Source: Desulfobacteraceae bacterium (GTDB taxonomy: Bacteria > Desulfobacterota > Desulfobacteria > Desulfobacterales > SURF-15). From it: 15,955 bases of DNA. The stretch spans positions 1 through 15,955 of the forward strand of contig QZKK01000173.1 in NCBI GenBank assembly GCA_003599475.1, in the 5' to 3' direction. The notes under the pieces were generated by a model that saw only the letters and a program-made list of their open reading frames with translations, did not search any database and had not been told where the DNA came from. Shown one piece after another: positions 7,940 to 14,957 of this stretch. The first letter of the stretch is position 1, and each line of letters starts with the position of its first letter. Position numbers and translations under genes: made by a program.

Positions 7940-7968
7940 TTGACATGAAACCGGGCTTGGCTGATATT
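7940..7968 (+). promoter_or_regulatory. Probable promoter of the second TTT operon
   Basis: A consensus TTGACA (7940-7945), a 17-base spacer and GATATT (7963-7968, four of six matches) point toward tctC at 8218. The upstream ggaaaaatttaataatga is AT-rich like an UP element and is shared with the opposing TRAP promoter. The leader would be about 245 bases and would contain both spacer repeats. Confidence 0.48.
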
Positions 7969-8003
7969 GAGCTCGTATGCGGCTGCGCCTGGAGCCCGTG
8001 AAA

Positions 8004-8017
8004 ATGCTGGATGCTGG
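8004..8017. repeat. Two-unit 7-bp repeat ATGCTGG
   Basis: Two adjacent atgctgg units are followed by a degenerate atggctg. The unit is the reverse complement of ccagcat, the unit of the large array at 14854-14916, so this is the same repeat family in opposite orientation nearly 7 kb away. Confidence 0.6.
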
Positions 8018-8053
8018 ATGGCTGCGGCCAGCTTGATCGAGTAAAAAACTTTT

Positions 8054-8120
8054 GCCGCAAAGACACGAAGGCTCAAAGAAGAACATGAATTTTATTGGTA
8101 TTCCTTCGTGTCTTCGTGGC
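8054..8120. repeat. Imperfect inverted repeat with 18-bp arms
   Basis: The arms 8054-8071 (gccgcaaagacacgaagg) and 8103-8120 (ccttcgtgtcttcgtggc) pair at 16 of 18 positions around a 31-base loop. The words match a palindromic intergenic element type I recognise from many bacterial genomes (gaagacacgaagg on one arm, its complement on the other). If the promoter at 7940 is used, it forms a hairpin in the leader of the second tctC, ending about 97 bases before the start codon. No T-run follows. Confidence 0.65.
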
Positions 8121-8206
8121 GAGCGATTCACATGAAGTTTCAAACAAGCAGGTGTCTTCCGGAGTCGAGGGGCGCTTGAGCCGGTTCCGGAACGGATGTC
8201 ATCAAA

Positions 8207-8212
8207 AGGAGG
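8207..8212 (+). promoter_or_regulatory. Ribosome-binding site that fixes the start of the second tctC
   Basis: AGGAGG lies five bases before the ATG at 8218. This site and the signal peptide that begins there decide against the longer frame from 8095. Confidence 0.85.
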
Positions 8213-8217
8213 GTGTC

Positions 8218-9171
8218 ATGAAGAAGTGTGCTGCGATCGTCATATTGGTGCTGTTTGCCGCCGCAAACGGGTGGGCCGCGTATCCGGAAAAGCCGATCAC
8301 CCATATCATCCCGGCCTCTGCCGGAGGCGGGTTCGACCGTTCGAGCCGGGTGCTGGCCGCCGGCTGGGAAAAGCTTTTGGGACAGCCGCTGAAGTTCGAA
8401 TACGTGCCTGGGGCCTCGGGCATGATCGGTTTCGGAAAACTCCTGAGCAAGCCGGGGGACGGATACACCACCATAACAACGGCGATTTCCATGCAGGCCA
8501 TGAACATCAATGTTGGCGACGCCAAGATGGCCTGGAAGGATATCGCTTTCGTCGGCAATCTGATCTCGGACCCCAACCTCATTCTCGTCCACAAGGAAGC
8601 GCCCTGGAAAACAATCCAGGAATTCATCGAGGCCGGCAAAAAGACCGATAAACCGTTTACCATCTCCACATCCCATCCCAAGGCGGTTTCGACCCTGGCA
8701 GCCAAGATCTTCATCGATCTGACGGGCATCAACGCCAAGGTCGTCGCCTTCGACGGAGCCAAGGCACGGGATGCACTCGCCGGAAAACAGGTGGACGCCT
8801 GCGTCGGCCCCTATTTTTCCTCCTCTTCCAAAAAGGACTTCATCAAGGCTCTGGCCTCCTTTTCGAAAAAGAAAGTCTGGCCGGGAATCTGGGATTGCCC
8901 CACCCTTTCCGAGGCCACCGGGAAGCCCTTCCCCAGCCTGATCGAGCCTTTCGCTTTCATGGTCCATCACGAAACCGCAGCCAAGGCGCCCGAAGCCTAC
9001 AAGAAGCTGGTATCCACCTTCAAAGCGGCCATGGAAACCCCCGAGACAAAGGCCATGGCGGAAAAACAGGGGATGGCCCCCTTCATGGACTACTGGACTC
9101 CGGAGGAATGCAACGCCTTCGTCAAAGAGTTCCAGGAGATTTGGGAAAAGTACAAGCACCTGATGAATTGA
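8218..9171 (+). CDS. tctC: Periplasmic solute-binding protein of the second TTT system, TctC/Bug family
   Basis: A 317-residue exported protein starting at the ATG after AGGAGG. Residues 1-21 are a signal peptide (MKKC, hydrophobic core, 'NGWAA'). The mature part begins 'YPEKPITHIIP', then the ligand-loop motif 'ASAGGGFDRSSR' with the usual GG-x-x-D spacing, 'YVPGASGMIG' and a 'GDGYTTITT' segment, all in TctC order. It differs from the other tctC of the window, which has lost the GG-x-x-D loop, so the two probably bind different ligands. It is followed by tctB after 30 bases and heads the second TTT operon. Confidence 0.94.
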   Translation: MKKCAAIVILVLFAAANGWAAYPEKPITHIIPASAGGGFDRSSRVLAAGWEKLLGQPLKFEYVPGASGMIGFGKLLSKPGDGYTTITTAISMQAMNINVGDAKMAWKDIAFVGNLISDPNLILVHKEAPWKTIQEFIEAGKKTDKPFTISTSHPKAVSTLAAKIFIDLTGINAKVVAFDGAKARDALAGKQVDACVGPYFSSSSKKDFIKALASFSKKKVWPGIWDCPTLSEATGKPFPSLIEPFAFMVHHETAAKAPEAYKKLVSTFKAAMETPETKAMAEKQGMAPFMDYWTPEECNAFVKEFQEIWEKYKHLMN

Positions 9172-9201
9172 TGTACGGATGATTTCCTGCGGAGAAACGC
9201 C

Positions 9202-9675
9202 ATGAACCGCGAACGCCGGAAGATAAACCTGGGCGAGGCCGTGATCCCCGGCCTCGCGCTGGTCTTTGTCCTGGCTTTTTTCATACAGGTCCGAAGCGCA
9301 CCGGCTGTCGCCCTTTACTGGCCGGTGGCTGTGGCCGCAGCCCTCGGCATCTTCTGGGTGGCGGTCACAGCGCGCTTTGTCTTTCCTCGAAGTGAAGCCG
9401 GGGATTCCGCTCTGATGAGGGGCAGGGCGGGCATTACCGGTCGGGTCGTGTTGATTTTCCTGGCGAGCGTCGGATATCTTGCGGCAGTTTCCCGGCTCGG
9501 TTTCACGCTCTCGAACTTTTTTTTCATGCTCCTTCTTTTCCGGAAGCTGGGCGGACGGAGTTGGCTCCGGGATATCCTCGTTGCGGTCTCCATCGCGGGC
9601 TTTCTTCATCTTGCTCTCGTGGTGCTGATGCAGCTTTCGCTGCCGCGGCTCGATCTCGGCTTCGTCCGGATCTGA
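9202..9675 (+). CDS. tctB: TTT small permease of the second system, TctB family
   Basis: A 157-residue membrane protein with four hydrophobic segments (about 11-30, 33-55, 74-95 and 108-150). The second half shows the TctB features 'RLGFTLSNFFFMLLLF' and a final 'LSLPRLDLG'. The ATG follows GCGGAG. Its place between tctC and tctA gives the assignment most of its weight, since TctB sequences diverge strongly. Confidence 0.88.
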   Translation: MNRERRKINLGEAVIPGLALVFVLAFFIQVRSAPAVALYWPVAVAAALGIFWVAVTARFVFPRSEAGDSALMRGRAGITGRVVLIFLASVGYLAAVSRLGFTLSNFFFMLLLFRKLGGRSWLRDILVAVSIAGFLHLALVVLMQLSLPRLDLGFVRI

Positions 9676-9708
9676 TATGTTTTAAAACTGCCTATAAAAG
9701 GGACGCAC

Positions 9709-11205
9709 ATGGGATTTCCGGGGGGCGAGGCCTTTTTTGCCGGGCTGAATCTGATCTTACAGCCGAACCACCTCATGTGGCTTGCGCTGGGCATGCTGGC
9801 CGGGCTCGTCGTCGGTGCGATTCCGGGATTCAACGACACCAACTTTCTGGCCATGATGCTACCATTTTCGGTTTACCTGGGGACCATGGATGCGCTGGTT
9901 TTCATGATGGCCTGCTACTGCAGCAGCCAGGCCGCAGGCTCCATCCCGGCCATCCTGCTCAACATCCCGGGGACGCCGTCCAACGCGGTGACCTGCCTCG
10001 AAGGGTTTGTCCTGACCCGGAAGGGAATGGCCGGGCAGGCCTTCGGCGTATCCATCATCGCCTCTACCGTCGGGGGGGTGCTCGGTGCAGTCTTCGCCCT
10101 GGTCCTGACGCCGATTGTCGGCATCTATGCGCTCAATTTCGGCCCTGCCGAGCTTTTCATGACGGCGGTGTTCGGCATGACGGCAGTCGGTTCTCTTACC
10201 GGAAAATCCACCCTCAAGGGGCTTTTCTCCTCGGCCCTGGGGCTGCTTGTCGCATGCGTGGGAACCGAGTTCAAGCAAGGGTTTGTCCGGGCTCCGTTCG
10301 GGCTCTATGAGCTTTTCGAGGGGTTTCCGCTGATTCCCGTATTGCTTGGCGTGTTCGGGTTTGCAGAGCTTTTTTCCCTGGTGCGGGAAGAGTCTCTGGT
10401 GGAGAAGGGGGTAGAGCAATTCACGGGATACGGCGCGATTTTCGAAGGGGTGCGGGAGGGATTGAAGTCGTGGGGGAACATGATCCGAAGCGGTCTGATC
10501 GGAATCATCGTCGGGATCATCCCGGGCACCGGTGCGGCGATTGCTACATGGATCAGCTACGGCCAGGCCAAGCAGTGGAGCAAGACCCCGGAAAAATTCG
10601 GCACCGGCTGCTACGAGGGGCTCATCGCTTCCGACGCCTCCAACAACGGAGTCCCGGGAGGGGCGTTGATCCCGACGGTGACGCTCGGAATTCCAGGGTC
10701 GGGAACCACCCTGGTCATCATGGCCGCCCTGATGATCAACGGGGTGACGCCGGGGCCGAGCTTCTTCGGCCAGTACGCAACGGAAGCGTATGCAGTGCTT
10801 TTTTCGCTTGTGCTCGCCAATCTGCTGCTCCTTCCCCTGGGGCTCGGAGTAGCGAGGATCGCCACGCTTGTGACCCTGGTGCCGAACCGGTTTCTGGTTC
10901 CGACCATCGCCATCTTCTGCATGGCCGGCGGCTTTGCCTCGCGCGAGATGGTTTTCGACATGTCCCTGGTGTTGATTTTCGGTGTGTTCGGCGCACTCCT
11001 GGCGAGATACGGCTATTCCGTTCCGGCCTTTTTGCTTTCCCTTCTTCTAGGGCCGCTTGCCGAGAAAAACTTCTCCTGGGCGGTCCAGATCGGCGGCATC
11101 GATAGCTTCATGCGGCCCATTGCCCTGGCGATCCTGATTCTAACGGCCGGGGTTGTCCTCCTTCCCATGGTGCTCAAGCGCAAGGAAAAGCGGGGGCGGA
11201 TATGA
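9709..11205 (+). CDS. tctA: TTT large permease of the second system, TctA family
   Basis: A 498-residue polytopic membrane protein with both halves of the TctA repeat: 'GLVVGAIPGFNDTNFL' near 32-47 with 'LNIPGTPSNAVTCLEGF' at 84-100, and 'GIIVGIIPGTGAAIATWISY' at about 265-284 with 'TPEKFGTG' and 'PTVTLGIPGSG' following. In the first motif 'FNDTN' replaces the more usual glycine-rich loop, another sign that this system is a separate lineage from the TctA at 260-1789. It starts 33 bases after tctB with an AAAGGG site and ends the operon. No clear terminator follows; a small 5-bp inverted repeat lies at 11244-11259. Confidence 0.95.
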   Translation: MGFPGGEAFFAGLNLILQPNHLMWLALGMLAGLVVGAIPGFNDTNFLAMMLPFSVYLGTMDALVFMMACYCSSQAAGSIPAILLNIPGTPSNAVTCLEGFVLTRKGMAGQAFGVSIIASTVGGVLGAVFALVLTPIVGIYALNFGPAELFMTAVFGMTAVGSLTGKSTLKGLFSSALGLLVACVGTEFKQGFVRAPFGLYELFEGFPLIPVLLGVFGFAELFSLVREESLVEKGVEQFTGYGAIFEGVREGLKSWGNMIRSGLIGIIVGIIPGTGAAIATWISYGQAKQWSKTPEKFGTGCYEGLIASDASNNGVPGGALIPTVTLGIPGSGTTLVIMAALMINGVTPGPSFFGQYATEAYAVLFSLVLANLLLLPLGLGVARIATLVTLVPNRFLVPTIAIFCMAGGFASREMVFDMSLVLIFGVFGALLARYGYSVPAFLLSLLLGPLAEKNFSWAVQIGGIDSFMRPIALAILILTAGVVLLPMVLKRKEKRGRI

Positions 11206-11271
11206 AGGGGTTCACCAGTAGTTTTCGCTGAAGATTTATCTCCCGAATCCGGAAATTCGTGATAGAAGAAT

Positions 11272-11276
11272 GGAGG
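11272..11276 (+). promoter_or_regulatory. Ribosome-binding site that fixes the start of the zinc-repeat protein
   Basis: GGAGG with eight bases to the ATG at 11285. The in-frame ATG at 11270 overlaps this site and has no good site of its own, so the later start is preferred. Confidence 0.75.
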
Positions 11277-11284
11277 AATTCAAG

Positions 11285-11926
11285 ATGAACGAAGAAAAGC
11301 AGACCCAGCAGGGTTTCCTGGGTAAATGCCCGGCCTGCGGGGGGGAGATCATCGAAGGGAAGAAGGGTTTCGGATGCCGGAACTGGCGCGAACCGGATGG
11401 AGGGTGCCGCTTCGTGGTGTGGAAGGAAATCGCCGGCAACAAGATCGACCCGATGTTGCTGAAGACACTCCTTTCGGGGGGCGCCACCCCTGCCATGACC
11501 TTCCGTTCCAAGGAGGGGAGGGAGTTTTCGGCATCTCTCAAACTCGAGCGAAACGAAAAGGAAGGCCGGTGGGAGACCCGGTTTGTCTCCGCGGCCAAGG
11601 AAGCTTCAGAAGATGGAGGGGAGCCGCAGGAGACCTCCCAACTTGGAAATTGCCCCCGATGCGGTGCGGCGGTGGAAGAGGGACCGAAGGGATTCGGATG
11701 CCGGAATTGGCGGCAGGAAGACGGAGCGTGCCGATTTGTGATCTGGAAGACGATTGCCGGCAAGCAGATTCCCCGGAAAGCCGTTCAGGATCTTCTGACC
11801 AAGGGCAAAACCCAGGTCATCAACGGCTTTGTATCCAAAAAAGGAAAGGAATTTTCCGCAAGCCTCAGGCTGGGAGGAGACGATTACAAGACGGTTTTTG
11901 TGTTCGACGATTCTTCCGGTGGATAA
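11285..11926 (+). CDS. Stand-alone protein of two topoisomerase C-terminal zinc repeats
   Basis: A 213-residue soluble protein made of two copies of the small repeat found at the C terminus of some type IA topoisomerases and helicases. Each copy has a four-cysteine zinc site with identical spacing, C-x2-C-x12-C-x9-C: Cys15/18/31/41 and Cys123/126/139/149. After each site comes a 'WKxIAGxxI' strand, a 'LL..G.T' turn and a 'F.SK.G+EFSASL+L' strand. A charged linker (about 88-118) joins the copies. No catalytic topoisomerase or helicase part is present, and the frame is complete, so this is not simply a truncated gene end. Nucleic-acid binding is likely; its role is unknown. It lies 79 bases after tctA and need not share its transcript. 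Confidence 0.8.
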   Translation: MNEEKQTQQGFLGKCPACGGEIIEGKKGFGCRNWREPDGGCRFVVWKEIAGNKIDPMLLKTLLSGGATPAMTFRSKEGREFSASLKLERNEKEGRWETRFVSAAKEASEDGGEPQETSQLGNCPRCGAAVEEGPKGFGCRNWRQEDGACRFVIWKTIAGKQIPRKAVQDLLTKGKTQVINGFVSKKGKEFSASLRLGGDDYKTVFVFDDSSGG

Positions 11927-12019
11927 ATTCGACCACTCGTGCGCTTCCATCCATGGCAAATCAGCTCCTCGCAATCTCTCGGTCCTGTCGCGCAGAAGGT
12001 CTGCCGCCCGGGACGCGCA

Positions 12020-12910
12020 TTATCCGGATTCCGGCATATCCCTGTTTGGATTGAACAGGATGTCGTTTTCCAGGTAGATTTGTTCCAGCTTCTCCTGGTG
12101 GTTTTTCAGCCTGTCCCCGTCCCGGCTGGCCACCTCCAGGATCAGGTAGTTGATCAGGCAGCCCAGCGTTGTCGGACTTCCGATCAGAGGAATGTGCCGG
12201 GAAGGGGCAATCAGGGAAAGATGGGCGAACTGAATCAAAGGGCAAAGAGAGCTGTCGGTGATGACCAGGAGCTTGCGTCCCAATCTACGGACCAGCTTGC
12301 CGATTCGGATCAGCTCGTTGGGATACCTGGAAACGGCAAAGACCACGGTCAGGCTTTCTGCGGGGGCGATGGTCAGCCAATCGATTGCGGTCGTATCGCT
12401 GCCCCGGAGGATATGGATGCCTCCCCGGATCTTTGTCAGCGACCAGCCCATATAGTAGGCCAGGGTATAGGAAAGCCGGGAGCCGATGACATAAACGGCC
12501 GGGCTTTCGTGGATGAGATTTACGGCCTGGTCCAGGGTCTCCATATCCATGTTTTCATAGAGCTGTTTGATGTTGTCGATTTCCGCAAATATGGCTCGGC
12601 GGAAACGCTCGCTGCCGGGTGCCTTCATGTCGGCTAGATCGACCCGGTCGAGCAGGGTCAGCTCCCGATCCACCAGGTCCCGCAGTGCCTGGAGAAAGCC
12701 GCTGTAGCCTTCATATCCAAGCTGGGCCACGAACCGGACAACGGTGGCTTCACTCACCTGAACGGCCGCAGCCAGCTCCTTGGTGGTCATAAACATCACT
12801 TTCCGCGGGTTGTTCAGGATGTAATCTCCGATGGCTCGGGCTTTGGGGGTCAGACCGGCGTGGCGCTCCGAAATTAGCTGGAGCAGGGTGAACGAAGGTT
12901 GCGGATCCAT
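12020..12910 (-). CDS. RpiR/MurR-family transcriptional regulator (HTH plus SIS domain)
   Basis: A 296-residue regulator. The N-terminal part contains the family helix-turn-helix 'MTTKELAAAVQVSEATVVRF' (41-60) followed by 'LGYEGYSGF'. A SIS sugar-phosphate-binding domain runs from about 138 to 260, starting 'AVYVIGSRLSYTLAYYMG' and containing 'DSSLCPLIQFAHLSL'. Members of this family sense phosphorylated sugars or related metabolites and repress or activate nearby catabolic operons. It is convergent with the zinc-repeat gene and divergent from soxB, which makes the sox genes its most likely target. Its ATG has only a weak ribosome site. Confidence 0.93.
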   Translation of the reverse strand: MDPQPSFTLLQLISERHAGLTPKARAIGDYILNNPRKVMFMTTKELAAAVQVSEATVVRFVAQLGYEGYSGFLQALRDLVDRELTLLDRVDLADMKAPGSERFRRAIFAEIDNIKQLYENMDMETLDQAVNLIHESPAVYVIGSRLSYTLAYYMGWSLTKIRGGIHILRGSDTTAIDWLTIAPAESLTVVFAVSRYPNELIRIGKLVRRLGRKLLVITDSSLCPLIQFAHLSLIAPSRHIPLIGSPTTLGCLINYLILEVASRDGDRLKNHQEKLEQIYLENDILFNPNRDMPESG

Positions 12911-12933
12911 AGTTTCTGATAAACCCCGAATAT

Positions 12934-12964
12934 GGGACGGTCCCGTAAAGGGTCGAGAATTCTC
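12934..12964. promoter_or_regulatory. Two palindromes just upstream of rpiR, possible operator
   Basis: gggac-g-gtccc (12934-12944) and gagaattctc (12955-12964) are perfect palindromes 24-55 bases before the rpiR start. Their position suits autoregulation by the RpiR protein. Each is short and could arise by chance. Confidence 0.3.
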
Positions 12965-13003
12965 AATTTAATAGTTGAAAACCTTTAAACCAGAGCAGCT
13001 TTT

Positions 13004-13038
13004 AACCTCTTACCTCTTACCACTTACCTCTGAACCTT
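13004..13038. repeat. 7-bp tandem repeat array, TACCTCT type
   Basis: Five consecutive 7-base units: aacctct, tacctct, taccact, tacctct and gaacctt. The period matches that of the arrays between soxB and soxD. Confidence 0.65.
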
Positions 13039-13193
13039 GGACTCCTGAACACCTGCTCAAATGAATCATAAAATATCAAATCAGCCGGCAATGAATGTAT
13101 GCCTATCATTCAACCTTGGAATTTGTCAATATCATTTCGCCTTCGGGCATGCATAGGGCAGCAGAGATTACGTGAATCGATCGGCTTGCGGAC

Positions 13194-13208
13194 AATAATG
13201 ATATTATT
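13194..13208. promoter_or_regulatory. 15-bp AT palindrome in the rpiR-soxB spacer
   Basis: aataat-gat-attatt is a perfect inverted repeat with a 3-base centre. It may be a regulator site, but AT-rich composition raises the chance of accidental symmetry. Confidence 0.25.
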
Positions 13209-13365
13209 CATTTCATTTGGACCTGAAACGAATCAAATTCCCTATAGAGCTGAAAGTTTAAATTTAAGTTATTACAATCATTATTTTAATTAGAAATCCT
13301 TACCACTTTGACCGGGTTCACGAACGGCCGTTTTTTTCCAGAATGAAAAAAATTAAAAATATTTA

Positions 13366-13407
13366 TTGACAATTTTTGTTACATTTGAAATTAAAACATT
13401 CATTTCA
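13366..13407 (+). promoter_or_regulatory. Probable soxB promoter with an adjacent inverted repeat
   Basis: A consensus -35 TTGACA (13366-13371) follows a long A/T-rich stretch like an UP element. The -10 is unclear; gaaatt at 13387-13392 or a nearby word is the best fit. An inverted repeat TGAAAT-N10-ATTTCA (13386-13407) overlaps the expected -10 and start of transcription, a position suited to an operator. A further ttttttttc/gaaaaaaa-type symmetry occurs at 13331-13352. soxB starts 48 bases downstream. Confidence 0.4.
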
Positions 13408-13454
13408 GTTCCCTCTTCCCGTGACCCTTTGAACATTTCCAACCGGGAGAAGCC

Positions 13455-14675
13455 ATGTTCGGAAGATTCAAACGATATTGGGTCGATAAGCCCCTCGGGA
13501 ACGGCTACGATGCCGTCATCATCGGCGGAGGCCTGCATGGACTGGCAGCGGCGTACTATCTGGCTCGAAATCATGGGATGCATAACATCGCCGTAATCGA
13601 AAAGCGCTACGTCGGTTTCGGCGGTTCCGGTAGAAATACGGCCATCGTCCGTGCCAACCAGCGGACAGAGGAAAATCTCCTCCTTTATGATGAAGGACTC
13701 AAGCTCTGGCCCGAGCTCACCGCAGAGCTCGATTTCAACCTGATGTTTTACAAATGCGGCAACCTCAATCTGGCCCACGGGGAGGCCGCCATGAGCGCCA
13801 TGCGCATGAACGCGGCGTCGGCCCAGTTTCTGGGCGTGGAGCTTCACCTGTTGGATGCGAAGCAGTGCAAGGAGGTCTTGCCGGCACTGGACATCTCGGA
13901 TCGGCCCCGCTATCCGATCTTCGGCGGCATGTTCCACCCGCCGGGGGGAATCGTGCGGCATGACGCTCTGGTCTGGGGTCTGGCCCGAGGTGCGGCCAAA
14001 AACGGGGTTCATATCCATCAGCAGACCGAGGCTCAGGCAATCGGAATCGAGAAGGGAAAGATCGTTTCCGTGACCACCGACCGTGGGAAAATCCTTACTC
14101 CCCGGGTCCTCATCGCGGCGGGGGGATACTCGGCGGCCCTGTCGCAGCGGATGCTCGGAATCCGCCTTCCCATCGAAGTGCTCACCATCCAGGCCATGGT
14201 TACCCAGCCGCTCAAGCCGCTCCTGCACCATGTGGTTTCCTCGGGAGCCTACCACGCGTACGCCAACCAGACCCTGAAAGGCGAGATCGCCACGGGTGCC
14301 CACATGGACCCCTGGCCGAACTTTACAACCCAGAGCACGGCCCATTACATCAAACACCAGGCCGAGTCGGTCGCAGATTTCATCCCCTGCTTAAGAGGCG
14401 CAAAGTTCATGCGGATCTGGGCAGGCCTTGCGGACATGACCCCGGATATGGCCCCCATCATCGATGGAAACGATCCGATCGCCGGCTGCTACATGGATTG
14501 CGGCTGGGGCTATTTCGGATTCAAATCCGCAGCGGTTACCGGAAAATACGTGGCCGAATTCATGGCCGCGGGAAGATGCCCGGAAATCCTGAGACCCTTT
14601 ACCCTCAAACGTTTTCAGGAGCACAGGTTGATGGGGGAGATCTCGACGCCGGTAAACTACGGACCGTGGAACTAG
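13455..14675 (+). CDS. soxB: Sarcosine-oxidase-like beta subunit, FAD/FMN oxidoreductase
   Basis: A 406-residue protein of full length for the beta subunit of heterotetrameric sarcosine oxidase, which oxidises an N-methyl amino acid at FAD and passes electrons to FMN. The dinucleotide fold is 'DAVIIGGGLHGLAAAYYLA' (19-37, glycines 24-26 and 29), followed by 'NHGMHNIAVIEK' and 'GSGRNTAIVR'. His169 in 'GGIVRHDALVWG' falls where characterised beta subunits carry the histidine covalently bound to FMN (about residue 173). The C-terminal 'CGWGYFGFKSAAVTGKYVAE' is the usual second flavin-contact segment. The ATG follows GGGAG. The next sox gene is 347 bases away. The actual substrate may differ from sarcosine. 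Confidence 0.88.
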   Translation: MFGRFKRYWVDKPLGNGYDAVIIGGGLHGLAAAYYLARNHGMHNIAVIEKRYVGFGGSGRNTAIVRANQRTEENLLLYDEGLKLWPELTAELDFNLMFYKCGNLNLAHGEAAMSAMRMNAASAQFLGVELHLLDAKQCKEVLPALDISDRPRYPIFGGMFHPPGGIVRHDALVWGLARGAAKNGVHIHQQTEAQAIGIEKGKIVSVTTDRGKILTPRVLIAAGGYSAALSQRMLGIRLPIEVLTIQAMVTQPLKPLLHHVVSSGAYHAYANQTLKGEIATGAHMDPWPNFTTQSTAHYIKHQAESVADFIPCLRGAKFMRIWAGLADMTPDMAPIIDGNDPIAGCYMDCGWGYFGFKSAAVTGKYVAEFMAAGRCPEILRPFTLKRFQEHRLMGEISTPVNYGPWN

Positions 14676-14723
14676 AGGTCGGAGGCCGGAGGTCAGAGGT
14701 CGGAAGTCTGAGGTCGGAAGAGC
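14675..14723. repeat. 7-bp tandem repeat array, GAGGTCG type
   Basis: Seven consecutive 7-base units start on the last base of the soxB stop codon: gaggtcg, gaggccg, gaggtca, gaggtcg, gaagtct, gaggtcg and gaagagc. It is the first of four different 7-bp arrays in the soxB-soxD spacer. Confidence 0.75.
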
Positions 14724-14749
14724 GGGAAGATGAGAAGATTAGACGGCAT

Positions 14750-14798
14750 AGAGCAAAGAGCAAAGGGCATAGAGCAGAGACGGAGAGAGATAAGAAGG
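14750..14798. repeat. Degenerate 7-bp tandem repeat array, AGAGCAA type
   Basis: Units agagcaa, agagcaa, agggcat, agagcag, agacgga, gagagat and aagaagg follow each other in register. The last three are strongly diverged. Purine-rich on the plus strand. Confidence 0.6.
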
Positions 14799-14853
14799 AT
14801 AGACGGATAGAGGGAAAGAAGAGCGCGAAGTCAGAAGTCAGGGGGACGGTAGA

Positions 14854-14916
14854 CAGCATCCAGCATCCAGGATCCAGCATCCAGCATCCAGCATCCAGGA
14901 TCCAGCATCCAGCATC
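14854..14916. repeat. Nine-unit 7-bp tandem repeat array, CAGCATC
   Basis: Nine uninterrupted 7-base units, seven cagcatc (A) and two caggatc (B), in the order AABAAABAA. This equals two identical 28-bp blocks (AABA, 14854-14881 and 14882-14909) plus one A. The near-perfect copies indicate recent expansion. The same unit appears inverted at 8004-8017. Confidence 0.93.
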
Positions 14917-14957
14917 CGTTTCCTGCTGGATCAAGTGCCGGAAACGGCACAGCCAGG

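Larger units (their letters stand above)
7778..8217. other. 440-bp divergent spacer between the TRAP and second TTT operons
   Basis: No protein-coding gene is credible here. It holds back-to-back TTGACA promoters (7895-7968), an AT-rich centre, a two-unit 7-bp repeat (8004-8017), a long imperfect inverted repeat (8054-8120) and the tctC ribosome site. The open frame that extends upstream from 8218 to 8095 overlaps the inverted repeat and is not part of the protein. Confidence 0.7.
12911..13454. other. 544-bp AT-rich divergent spacer between rpiR and soxB
   Basis: No credible gene; a 64-residue frame at 13099-13293 has no ribosome site or protein character. The part from about 13040 to 13410 is clearly more AT-rich than the rest of the window. 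It contains a 7-bp repeat array (13004-13038), several short palindromes and a TTGACA promoter element close to soxB. The size and composition suggest regulatory DNA for both flanking genes, possibly with an old insertion. Confidence 0.6.

Noticed and set aside
8095..8217. N-terminal extension of the second tctC from an ATG at 8095
   Set aside because: The extension overlaps the inverted repeat, lacks a ribosome site and would bury the signal peptide that begins at 8218 behind AGGAGG.
8140..9609. Long minus-strand open frame (489 codons) opposite tctC and tctB
   Set aside because: It lies antisense to two well-supported genes, has no family signature, and its arginine/glycine/histidine/proline-rich composition is that of a shadow frame in GC-rich DNA.
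12024..12034. Palindrome ccgga-t-tccgg as a terminator between the convergent zinc-repeat gene and rpiR
   Set aside because: It lies inside the end of rpiR, is too short for a stable terminator and has no T-run on either strand.
13353..14357. Minus-strand open frame (334 codons) opposite soxB
   Set aside because: Covers the soxB coding region in the reverse sense and shows no domain or ribosome site; soxB has full family conservation.
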